A DNA stretch of 8,083 nucleotides, from contig JAGAFM010000157.1 of the NCBI GenBank assembly GCA_017612655.1, forward strand, positions 1 to 8,083. Direction: 5' to 3'. This document shows, one piece after another, positions 1-6,130 of this stretch. The notes under the pieces were generated by a model. That model saw nothing but the letters and a program-made list of their open reading frames with translations. It did no database searches and had not been told where the DNA came from. Source of the DNA: Clostridia bacterium (GTDB lineage Bacteria; Bacillota; Clostridia; Oscillospirales; CAG-272). Numbering within the stretch: the stretch's first letter is position 1; every line of letters starts with the position of its first letter. A program made the translations under genes and the position numbers.

Positions 1-396
1 CTTGATGTCGAAACGCTTTCTGCGGAAAGAGATATCGGTTCTGTTACTGCGGAGAATATCGTGAACTTCTTCTCTCATCCGCAGACGAGAGAACTGGTTG
101 ACCATCTTCGCAGATGCGGCGTCGTTCTGGAACAGGTGACGACCGCTGCCGTAGGCGACTCGCTTTCAGGCCTGTCTTTCGTGATTACCGGAACGCTTCC
201 CGGAATGAGCCGGGATGAGGCGACCCGGCTGATCGAAGAGAACGGCGGGGAGGTAAAGAGCTCGGTTTCCGCCAGAACATCGTTTCTGCTGGCAGGTTCG
301 GATGCGGGTTCCAAACTGACCAAGGCTCAGAATCTGGGCGTTCCGATACTGTCCCTGGAGACGCTTCTTGAAATGATCCATTCGAAACAGATTTGA
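1..396 (+). CDS. ligA: NAD-dependent DNA ligase LigA, C-terminal part (cut by window edge)
   Basis: LigA seals nicks in DNA using NAD+ during replication and repair. Only the last 131 codons are present and the reading frame is open from base 1, so the adenylation, OB-fold and zinc domains lie outside the window. The fragment opens with the end of the helix-hairpin-helix region: residues IGSVTAENI followed by NFF, then an HLRRCGV segment, as in the canonical LigA pattern. From about fragment residue 55 comes a BRCT domain: SFVITGTL, SRDEATRLIEENGGEV, SSVSARTSFLLAG, then GSKLTKAQNLGVPIL. This order and the terminal position of the BRCT domain are typical of bacterial LigA. The stop is TGA at 394-396. 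The metF gene starts 9 nt later on the same strand and its ribosome binding site overlaps this stop, so the two are almost certainly co-transcribed. The family call is very secure; the start cannot be seen. Confidence 0.95.
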   Translation, partial: LDVETLSAERDIGSVTAENIVNFFSHPQTRELVDHLRRCGVVLEQVTTAAVGDSLSGLSFVITGTLPGMSRDEATRLIEENGGEVKSSVSARTSFLLAGSDAGSKLTKAQNLGVPILSLETLLEMIHSKQI

Positions 397-398
397 GG
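394..398 (+). promoter_or_regulatory. metF ribosome binding site overlapping the ligA stop
   Basis: TGAGG at 394-398 contains a GAGG core 7 nt before the metF ATG at 406. It shares its first three bases with the ligA stop codon. This fixes the metF start and makes translational coupling between ligA and metF plausible. Confidence 0.6.
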
Positions 399-405
399 TT
401 TTTCC

Positions 406-1263
406 ATGAAATTGATTGAGAAACTGAGAACCGGAAAACCAACGCTTTCCTTCGAGGTGTTTCCCCCGAAAACCAGTGACACCTACGGCAGCGTTCTCGG
501 AGCGGTTCGCCAGATCGCAGGATTAAAGCCGAATTACATGAGCGTCACGTACGGCGCGGCGGGAACCACCGCGGCGTATACACTGGAGCTGGCGTCCGAG
601 GTGGCGAAACTCGGTGTGACTCCTCTCGCGCATCTTACCTGCGTATGCGCCCGGCCCGATACCATCGTCCGTCAGCTTGATTCTTTCCGCGAGAAGGGAA
701 TTGAGAACATCCTTGCACTCCGCGGGGATCTTCCCGAAGGGATGAGCCGGGACGATCTGCACTTTCACTACGCCTCTGAACTGGTTCACCAGATTCGTGA
801 TTACGGCGGATTCTGCATCGGCGGCGCCTGCTATCCGGAGACCCATCCGGGGAGCGAGAACTCCCGCACCGACATCCTCCATCTTAAGGAAAAAGTCGAG
901 GCGGGCTGCGAATTTCTGACCACGCAGATGTTTTTCGACAATGATATCTACTATAATTTCCTGTGGCGTCTGCTGAATCAGGGCGTCGATGTTCCCGTCG
1001 TTGCGGGAATTATGCCTGTTACTTCCGCCACTCTGATCCGCCGGATCGTACGGATTTCGGGAAACGCCGTTCCGCAGAAATTCCTGCGCATCGTCGACCG
1101 CTTCAAGGATCAGCCGGAGGCGATGAAACAGGCGGGAATTGCCTTTGCGACGGAACAGATCATCGATCTCTATGCAAACGGCGTCAATGCGGTGCATGTC
1201 TATTCCATGAATCACCCGGACGTTGCGGAAGCGATACGGGCGAATCTCGGATCGATTCTCTGA
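406..1263 (+). CDS. metF: Methylenetetrahydrofolate reductase (MetF)
   Basis: MetF is a cytosolic FAD-dependent TIM-barrel enzyme that reduces 5,10-methylene-tetrahydrofolate to 5-methyl-tetrahydrofolate, the methyl donor for methionine synthase. The 285-residue length is normal for the single-domain bacterial enzyme. Family landmarks occur in order: SFEVFPPKT at 15-23, whose Glu17 matches the catalytic glutamate (Glu28 in E. coli); MSVTYGAAG at 45-53; AHLTC at 75-79; LRGDLP at 105-110, whose Asp108 matches the flavin-site aspartate (Asp120 in E. coli); GACYPETHP at 140-148; EAGCEFLTTQMFFD at 165-178, including Gln174; GIMPV at 201-205; and a closing HVYSMN at 264-269. The start is supported by a GAGG ribosome binding site overlapping the ligA stop. 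The metH gene follows 35 nt downstream with no terminator between, so product and consumer are co-expressed. No MetV-type zinc partner gene adjoins it, which favours a methionine role over an acetogenic one; that last point is inference. Confidence 0.97.
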   Translation: MKLIEKLRTGKPTLSFEVFPPKTSDTYGSVLGAVRQIAGLKPNYMSVTYGAAGTTAAYTLELASEVAKLGVTPLAHLTCVCARPDTIVRQLDSFREKGIENILALRGDLPEGMSRDDLHFHYASELVHQIRDYGGFCIGGACYPETHPGSENSRTDILHLKEKVEAGCEFLTTQMFFDNDIYYNFLWRLLNQGVDVPVVAGIMPVTSATLIRRIVRISGNAVPQKFLRIVDRFKDQPEAMKQAGIAFATEQIIDLYANGVNAVHVYSMNHPDVAEAIRANLGSIL

Positions 1264-1284
1264 AAAACCGTCTTCCCGCACAAT

Positions 1285-1291
1285 AAAGGAG
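1285..1291 (+). promoter_or_regulatory. metH ribosome binding site
   Basis: AAAGGAG at 1285-1291 stands 7 nt before the ATG at 1299 and is the only good Shine-Dalgarno site in the 35-nt metF-metH gap. It fixes the metH start. The gap is too short for a SAM or cobalamin riboswitch and contains no terminator-like hairpin. Confidence 0.75.
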
Positions 1292-1298
1292 TCTTCTG

Positions 1299-3719
1299 AT
1301 GAAACTACCGATTTTGGAAGCGATCCGCACCCGGAGAATGTACTTCGACGGCGGTTACGGAACTTCGCTTCTGGCGATGGGATTGCCTCCCGGGACCCCT
1401 CCGGAACAATGGAATCTGGATCAGCCGGACACGATCCTTCATCTGCATCAGGGCTATCTGGAAGCAGGATGCCGCATTCTCAAGACCAACACATTTGGGG
1501 CAAATCCGCTCAAAGGCGGAGAATATCGGGAATGGATTGCCGCCGGTGTCCGGATTGCCCGAAAAGCGGCGGAACCTTATCCGGATGCCTATGTCGCTCT
1601 GGATATCGGACCGATCGGCCAGCTTCTCCGTCCGTACGGATCGATTCCTTTCGAGGATGCCGTGAGAGCGTTTTCCGAGGCAGTCGCACTGGGCTCCTCT
1701 CTTGGTGTGGACTGTGTTCTCATCGAGACGATGACGGATTCCCTCGAAACAAAGGCTGCCGTCATCGGTGCAAAAGAGGCGTGCGATCTCCCTGTATTTG
1801 TTACCAACGCTTACGATTCCACAGGAAAACTGATGAGCGGTGCGACACCCGAGATGATGGCCGCCCTTCTGGAAGGCCTCGGATGCGACGCGATCGGGAT
1901 GAACTGCTCCTTCGGCCCCGACCAGCTGCTGCCGATTGCCAGACGGATGCTTGCCCGTTCTTCGGTTCCGGTAATCGTCAATCCGAATGCCGGCCTCCCG
2001 GAAATGATCAATGGCAAAGCGGTTTATCATCTCGGCTGCGATACCTTCGCTCAGTACTGTGCCGAAATGGCCGAAGAAGGAGTTTCGGTTCTCGGCGGCT
2101 GCTGCGGAACGACTCCGGATTATCTCAGGGCCCTGATTTCCAGGACCGCAGAAATCCCGCTTCCCGCTTCCTTTCCAGAGTCTGTTCCCGCCGTCACTTC
2201 CTTTTCCCGTTCTGTCTCTTTCGGAGGGAAACCGGTTCTGATCGGCGAAAGGATCAATCCGACCGGGAAACCGCACCTGAGGCAGGCACTCCGAGATCAC
2301 GATCTGGACTACGTGGTAGGAGAGGGAATCCGCCAGTCCGAGACACCGGTTGACATTTTGGATGTCAACGTAGGGGTTCCCGGAATCTCCGAAGAGGAAA
2401 CGCTCACGGAAGTGACGGAGAAACTTCAAACGGTTACCCCTCTTCCGCTTCAGCTGGATTCCTCCGATCCGGCCGCACTTGCTTCCGCACTCCGTGTATA
2501 CAACGGGATTCCGCTGATCAATTCGGTCAACGGAAAGCAGCAGTCTATGGATTCAGTCCTTCCTCTAGTAGCGAAATACGGAGGATGTGTGATTGCTCTG
2601 ACGCTCGATGAGGCCGGCATTCCCGATTCCGCCGAGGCACGCCTTGCGATCGCTGAGAAGATTGCCGCAAACGCGGAAAAATGGGGGATCCGGAAAAACA
2701 GAATTCTGGTGGATCCCCTCGCAATGGCCGTATCCGCCGACCCGAAGGCCGCTGCAGTTACGCTTCAGTCTCTTCGACTTTTGACGGGACACGGCTTTCT
2801 GACTTCGCTCGGAGTGTCCAACGTTTCTTTCGGACTTCCGGACCGGAATCTCCTCAATTCCCGATTTTTCTCCGAAGCTCTCGCCTGCGGTTTGTCCTGC
2901 GCAATTCTGAACCCTTTCTCGGAAGAAATGATGGGATCCTACCGTGCGCACTGCGCCTTGTTTGACCTTGACCCGGGCTTTTCTGACTACATCCCCTACG
3001 CACAGGCCTCTGAGAGCCTCAGGAACGTCAAGGAGCCATCTGGTACGTCTTCCGGTACGGTCAAAGCTTCCGTGGCCGTAGCATCGCTCTACGACGCCGT
3101 TCTGCACGGAATGCCAAATCAGGCCGTCCGGTTCGCAAAAGATCTGCTTGCCGATCATGACCCGAGAGAGATTCTCTCCGATCAGGTGATCCCAGCACTG
3201 AACCGCGTCGGTGAACAGTTTGAACGGAAAGAAATTTTTCTTCCGCAGCTGCTGAGCGCTGCCGGCTCCGCAACAGAGGCCGTCCTGGTTCTGAAGGAAG
3301 TGATGAAGAAGGAATCGCAGACAGCAGGAAAGGGAAGGCCGGTGATTCTAGCAACGGTTCGCGGTGATATTCACGATATCGGGAAAAATATCGTTTCCAT
3401 GCTTCTGGAAAGCTACGGTTTCAGCGTCATCGATCTGGGGAAAGACGTTCCTCCGGAAACCGTCGTGTCCGCAGTCAGAGAAAGCGGCTGCAGACTGGTC
3501 GGACTCTCCGCCCTTATGACCACTACGGTTCCTGCTATGAAGGAAACGATCGAACTGCTGCGCGGGGAAAGCCCCAGGGTGAGCGTCATCGTAGGAGGCG
3601 CCGTTCTGACCGCGGATTACGCGGCCGAAATCGGAGCGGACTGGTATGCGTCCGATGCAACCGAAACGGTTCGTTTTGCTGAGCTTTATTATGATTCTCT
3701 GGAAAGGAGTACGACATGA
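1299..3719 (+). CDS. metH: Cobalamin-dependent methionine synthase MetH, short form without reactivation domain
   Basis: MetH transfers the methyl group of 5-methyl-tetrahydrofolate, via protein-bound cobalamin, to homocysteine, giving methionine. The 806 residues read as four modules. The homocysteine-binding barrel (about 10-285) carries the zinc cysteines Cys203 (MNCS) and Cys268-Cys269 (GGCCGT). The pterin-binding barrel (about 310-560) starts with GERINPTG at 316-323 and has DVNVG at 355-359, LDSSDP at 386-391 and NSVNGK at 408-413. A helical cobalamin cap (about 590-672) has PQLLSAAG at 649-656. The Rossmann-type B12 domain (about 680-795) has DIHDIG at 690-695, with His692 as the predicted cobalt ligand, then GLSALMTT at 735-742 and VGGA at 765-768. 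The protein stops there. The roughly 330-residue SAM-binding reactivation domain of the E. coli enzyme (about 1,227 residues) is absent. Short MetH forms of this kind are known from Thermotoga and many clostridia. The stop overlaps the next start (ATGA), so translation of the downstream gene is probably coupled. Confidence 0.96.
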   Translation: MKLPILEAIRTRRMYFDGGYGTSLLAMGLPPGTPPEQWNLDQPDTILHLHQGYLEAGCRILKTNTFGANPLKGGEYREWIAAGVRIARKAAEPYPDAYVALDIGPIGQLLRPYGSIPFEDAVRAFSEAVALGSSLGVDCVLIETMTDSLETKAAVIGAKEACDLPVFVTNAYDSTGKLMSGATPEMMAALLEGLGCDAIGMNCSFGPDQLLPIARRMLARSSVPVIVNPNAGLPEMINGKAVYHLGCDTFAQYCAEMAEEGVSVLGGCCGTTPDYLRALISRTAEIPLPASFPESVPAVTSFSRSVSFGGKPVLIGERINPTGKPHLRQALRDHDLDYVVGEGIRQSETPVDILDVNVGVPGISEEETLTEVTEKLQTVTPLPLQLDSSDPAALASALRVYNGIPLINSVNGKQQSMDSVLPLVAKYGGCVIALTLDEAGIPDSAEARLAIAEKIAANAEKWGIRKNRILVDPLAMAVSADPKAAAVTLQSLRLLTGHGFLTSLGVSNVSFGLPDRNLLNSRFFSEALACGLSCAILNPFSEEMMGSYRAHCALFDLDPGFSDYIPYAQASESLRNVKEPSGTSSGTVKASVAVASLYDAVLHGMPNQAVRFAKDLLADHDPREILSDQVIPALNRVGEQFERKEIFLPQLLSAAGSATEAVLVLKEVMKKESQTAGKGRPVILATVRGDIHDIGKNIVSMLLESYGFSVIDLGKDVPPETVVSAVRESGCRLVGLSALMTTTVPAMKETIELLRGESPRVSVIVGGAVLTADYAAEIGADWYASDATETVRFAELYYDSLERSTT
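3703..3709 (+). promoter_or_regulatory. Ribosome binding site of the CapA-family gene, inside metH
   Basis: AAAGGAG at 3703-3709 lies in the last codons of metH, 6 nt before the ATG at 3716. The start overlaps the metH stop as ATGA (3716-3719). Together they fix the start of the lipoprotein gene and suggest coupled translation. Confidence 0.75.
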
Positions 3720-4996
3720 GACCGATTCGACTTGTATCTCTCCTTCTCGTACTGTCCCTGATTTTACCGTTTCTGTTTTCGTGCGGGTCTTCTTCTCCTG
3801 AGCAGAATCCGGATGCGCGGAAAACCGCCCCGACCATCAGTCCGAAAGCGGAAGAAGATTCGATTCTCCGGCGGCCTGACTCCGTTTCGGATCCCAGCGT
3901 TTACACCACGCCGGATGAAACAGACGAAGAGGGCGGGACCGGCGAGATTCCGGTCGTCACCGATTCCAGAGTATCTTTTCTTGCGGTCGGAGACAATATT
4001 CTCCATTCCGCGATCATAGAAGACGCTGCCCGTCATGCAAGAAACGGAGCGGAGTACGATTTCAATTACATCTACAACAACGTCCGCTCAAAGATTCAGT
4101 CTGCCGATGTGGCTTTCGTCAATCAGGAAACTCCGATGGGAGGAAAATCCCTCGGTTATACCGGCTATCCGAACTTCAACGGTCCTCAGGAAGCGGGAGA
4201 CGCTTTGGTGAACGCCGGCTTTGACATTGTCTGCATCGCCACGAATCATATGGCGGATTACAAGGCAGCCGGCCTGAAGGGAACCATCGATTACTGGAAT
4301 ACCCAACCCGTTACTCTGATCGGCGGTTACGTCAGTCAGGAGGACTACGAGACCGTAAGAGTTCATGAGGTGAACGGAATCCGGATTGCGCTCCTTGCCT
4401 TCACATACGGCATCAACGGAATGACGATCGAATCGAGCAGCGGACTTGTCGTCCCCCTGATGAGCAAATCGGAAGTCAGAAAACAGGTGGAAGCCGCGAA
4501 ACTCGCAGGAGACGTCGTGATCGTGAACATGCACTGGGGCGTAGACAGTTCCTTTGCGGTCACGACGGAACAGCAGGAATACGCTCAGCTCCTGGCAGAC
4601 CTCGGCGTTGACGTGGTCATCGGCGAGCACCCTCACGTTCTTCAGCCGATGGAATGGATGACAGGAAAGAACGGCAACAAAACGCTGATTACCTATTCGA
4701 TCGGCAATTTCCTCAGCACGATGTACAACGACTACTTCATGGTCGGCGGTATGCTGACGTTCGACATTGTAAAATCAAAAGGGAAGTGCACAATCGAAAA
4801 TGTTCTTCTGATCCCTACCGTCACCTACTACGACTGGACCCGTTCCAATCTTTCCATCTACTTCCTTGAGAATTTCACGCAGGAACTCCTCTCACTGCAC
4901 GGATGCAACGAGCACGGCCCCAGCTCCCTCAGCAAAATGAGAGGATACGTCACGAATGTGATTCCCAGTGAGTTCCTTCCCGACTGGCTGAAATGA
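3716..4996 (+). CDS. CapA-family (PGA_cap, metallophosphatase-like fold) lipoprotein
   Basis: This is a predicted surface lipoprotein of 426 residues. A basic start (MRPIR) and a hydrophobic stretch at 6-21 end in the lipobox LFSC, with Cys23 as the lipidation site. Residues 24-85 form a polar, proline- and acid-rich linker. The CapA-type domain runs from about 86 to 370: FLAVGDNILHS (Gly92-Asp93), VNQETPMGG (135-143, where many relatives have NLE), a GYTGYPNFNGP stretch (148-158), ATNHMADY (175-182, Asn177-His178), NMHWGVD (271-277), GEHPHVLQP (303-311) and YSIGNFLS (327-334). These are the conserved His/Asp/Asn positions of the family. The founding member CapA belongs to poly-gamma-glutamate capsule export in Bacillus, but no capB, capC or other capsule gene is nearby. 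Its substrate is therefore unknown and a capsule role should not be assumed. It overlaps metH and the RNA methyltransferase gene by 4 nt each. Confidence 0.9.
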   Translation: MRPIRLVSLLLVLSLILPFLFSCGSSSPEQNPDARKTAPTISPKAEEDSILRRPDSVSDPSVYTTPDETDEEGGTGEIPVVTDSRVSFLAVGDNILHSAIIEDAARHARNGAEYDFNYIYNNVRSKIQSADVAFVNQETPMGGKSLGYTGYPNFNGPQEAGDALVNAGFDIVCIATNHMADYKAAGLKGTIDYWNTQPVTLIGGYVSQEDYETVRVHEVNGIRIALLAFTYGINGMTIESSSGLVVPLMSKSEVRKQVEAAKLAGDVVIVNMHWGVDSSFAVTTEQQEYAQLLADLGVDVVIGEHPHVLQPMEWMTGKNGNKTLITYSIGNFLSTMYNDYFMVGGMLTFDIVKSKGKCTIENVLLIPTVTYYDWTRSNLSIYFLENFTQELLSLHGCNEHGPSSLSKMRGYVTNVIPSEFLPDWLK

Positions 4997-5775
4997 GAGA
5001 CACTTTGACGAACGCTACGGCAGACGGACTGCTATTTGAAGGAATCATCTCGATCCGGGCGCTCCTCGAAGGCAGGAACGCCGGTGTTACCGACCGGGAA
5101 ATCCGCACCGTTCTGTATGCCGAAGAAAAGATTGAAAAGTCTCCCAGAGAATGGGCATGGCTTTCCCATCGTTCGGAGGAACACGGTTTCGAACTCAAAA
5201 TCGTCCCCCGTTCCGAACTTGACCGGATTGCAATCGGAACCACGCACGGCGGGATTCTTGCCGTCTGTTCCGAACGGACCATCCCCGACGTTTCCGCTCT
5301 TGCCCCGAAAGAAAACGGTTTTTACGTTTTGCTGGAAGGAATCGAAGATCCGTATAATTTCGGTTACGCGGTCCGGTCTCTCTTCGCTTCCGGAGCGGAT
5401 GCTCTGATTCTTTCGCCGAGAAACTGGATGTCCTGCGCGGGAATTGTCTGCCGAGCATCCGCCGGCGCTTCCGAACGGATTCCCGTCTTCAGCTATTCCG
5501 ATTCAGGCTTTCTCTCCGCGTTCAAGCAGGCAGGAATCCGTATCGTCTGCACGGATCAGAAGAACTCGGTGCCCGTGTATTCCGCGGATCTGTCCGGTGG
5601 CGTTCTCCTTGTGATCGGGGGCGAAAAGCGCGGGATCTCCGCTTCGCTTGAGAAGAATGCGGATCTTACGGTCAGTATCCCTTACGGACGTCCTTTTCCC
5701 GAAGCGCTCTCGGCCGCTTCCGCCGCTTCGATCCTCGCTTTTGAGATCCTGCGTCAGAGAAATCGATTTTGCTGA
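4993..5775 (+). CDS. SpoU/TrmH-family (SPOUT) RNA 2'-O-methyltransferase
   Basis: This is a predicted SAM-dependent methyltransferase acting on rRNA or tRNA ribose, 260 residues long, in the cytoplasm. Residues 1-95 look like the small L30e-like substrate-binding domain: FEGIISIRALLEGRN (15-29) and THGGILA (84-90) match its usual ends. The SPOUT trefoil-knot domain follows. Motif 1 is EDPYNFGYAVRS (118-129), with Asn122 and Arg128. Motif 2 is VIGGEKRGIS (207-216), with Glu211. Motif 3 is IPYGRPFPEALSAASAA (229-245), then FEILRQR (250-256). In TrmH and RlmB motif 3 reads SLN; here the aligned residues are ALS, so the usual asparagine is missing. The exact target (tRNA Gm18, rRNA G2251 or another site) cannot be told from sequence. 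The ATG overlaps the preceding stop (ATGA) and no good Shine-Dalgarno site is visible in front of it, so translation probably depends on re-initiation after the lipoprotein gene. It is the last gene before the terminator. Confidence 0.9.
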   Translation: MRDTLTNATADGLLFEGIISIRALLEGRNAGVTDREIRTVLYAEEKIEKSPREWAWLSHRSEEHGFELKIVPRSELDRIAIGTTHGGILAVCSERTIPDVSALAPKENGFYVLLEGIEDPYNFGYAVRSLFASGADALILSPRNWMSCAGIVCRASAGASERIPVFSYSDSGFLSAFKQAGIRIVCTDQKNSVPVYSADLSGGVLLVIGGEKRGISASLEKNADLTVSIPYGRPFPEALSAASAASILAFEILRQRNRFC

Positions 5776-5777
5776 TG

Positions 5778-5789
5778 ATTGAATTCAAT
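5778..5789. repeat. 12-bp perfect palindrome after the methyltransferase stop
   Basis: ATTGAATTCAAT at 5778-5789 is its own reverse complement. It lies between the stop codon and the terminator hairpin. It could only form a weak 4-bp AT-rich stem in RNA. No function can be assigned and it may be chance. Confidence 0.4.
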
Positions 5790-5802
5790 TCCTATAATAA
5801 AC

Positions 5803-5848
5803 AGGCTCCCGAACTGCCTTTTCAGGCGTCCGGGAGCCTTGCCTTTTT
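5803..5848. terminator. Shared intrinsic terminator between convergent operons
   Basis: A 9-bp perfect stem (AGGCTCCCG at 5803-5811 with CGGGAGCCT at 5831-5839) encloses a smaller hairpin (GCCT 5816-5819 with AGGC 5824-5827, loop of 4). On the plus strand it is followed by TTGCC and a run of five T (5844-5848), so it should end the ligA-to-methyltransferase operon. On the minus strand the hairpin is followed by a T-rich run, GTTTATTATAGG (5802 down to 5791), so it may also end the opposing operon. It sits between the two convergent stop codons, as expected. The stem is clear; efficiency in each direction is inferred, and the minus-strand tract is the weaker one. Confidence 0.85.
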
Positions 5849-5860
5849 GCAGTATGACCG

Positions 5861-6085
5861 TTATTCGCTCACTCCAAGATAGGTCGTCAGCAATTCTTCC
5901 ATCAGTTCGTCTCTGTCGAATTCTCTGATGACTCTTCTGTCGTCCCTGTGACCGGTAATATAGGACGGATCATCCGTAACAAGATATCCGATCATCTGAT
6001 CGATTGCGCGATATCCTTTTTCCTTCTCGGCTTCGTATACCAAACGAAGCGATTTTCTCATTTTCGCTCTTTCTTCTTCTCGCAT
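5861..6085 (-). CDS. ireB: IreB/UPF0297-family protein, short form lacking the phospho-Thr N-terminus
   Basis: IreB is a small cytosolic regulatory protein of Firmicutes, phosphorylated by the PASTA-domain Ser/Thr kinase IreK in Enterococcus faecalis and tied there to cephalosporin resistance. This 74-residue protein carries the family core: LVYEAEKEKGYRAIDQMIGYL at about 15-35, DDPSYIT at 38-44, and RDELMEELLTTYL at 58-70, matching the family pattern EKGYnPinQivGYLlsgDPaYI, then RDELxEEL. Typical members have about 85-90 residues. The difference lies at the N-terminus: the first residues are MREEERAKMRKSL, and the first threonine is Thr37, whereas E. faecalis IreB is phosphorylated at two threonines near its start. 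The start is fixed by AGGAGG at 6101-6096, 10 nt upstream. The gene lies 45 nt behind the DUF4838 gene on the same strand without an intervening terminator. In many Firmicutes the family gene sits elsewhere, beside ruvX/yrzB genes, so this may be a second, divergent copy. Family call firm; regulatory role here inferred. Confidence 0.85.
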   Translation of the reverse strand: MREEERAKMRKSLRLVYEAEKEKGYRAIDQMIGYLVTDDPSYITGHRDDRRVIREFDRDELMEELLTTYLGVSE

Positions 6086-6095
6086 ATCTTTCTTT

Positions 6096-6101
6096 CCTCC
6101 T
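6096..6101 (-). promoter_or_regulatory. Ribosome binding site fixing the IreB-type start
   Basis: AGGAGG on the minus strand (6101 to 6096) is followed by 10 nt and then the ATG at 6085-6083. This full-strength site makes the short N-terminus of the IreB-type protein likely to be genuine rather than a mis-called start. The spacing is slightly long. Confidence 0.7.
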
Positions 6102-6130
6102 GATGTTGATAGAGCGGAGTTCTGATGAGA

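Noticed and set aside
523..1281. Open frame of 252 codons opposite metF
   Set aside because: It lies opposite intact metF motifs and its translation has no recognisable domain.
1223..2353. Long open frame of 376 codons on the plus strand in another frame of metF/metH
   Set aside because: The translation is rich in Arg, Ser and Gly, shows no family motif, and lies wholly over convincing metF and metH coding sequence with no ribosome binding site of its own.
1305..2429. Long open frame on the minus strand opposite metH
   Set aside because: It is a shadow of metH codon use: no recognisable motif, no promoter or terminator, and complete overlap with conserved MetH domains.
5769..5798. Perfect TATAAT on the plus strand (5793-5798) with a weak TTGCTG 18 nt upstream
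   Set aside because: Transcription would begin inside the left arm of the terminator hairpin and face convergent genes, so there is nothing for it to express; AT-rich intergenic sequence explains it.
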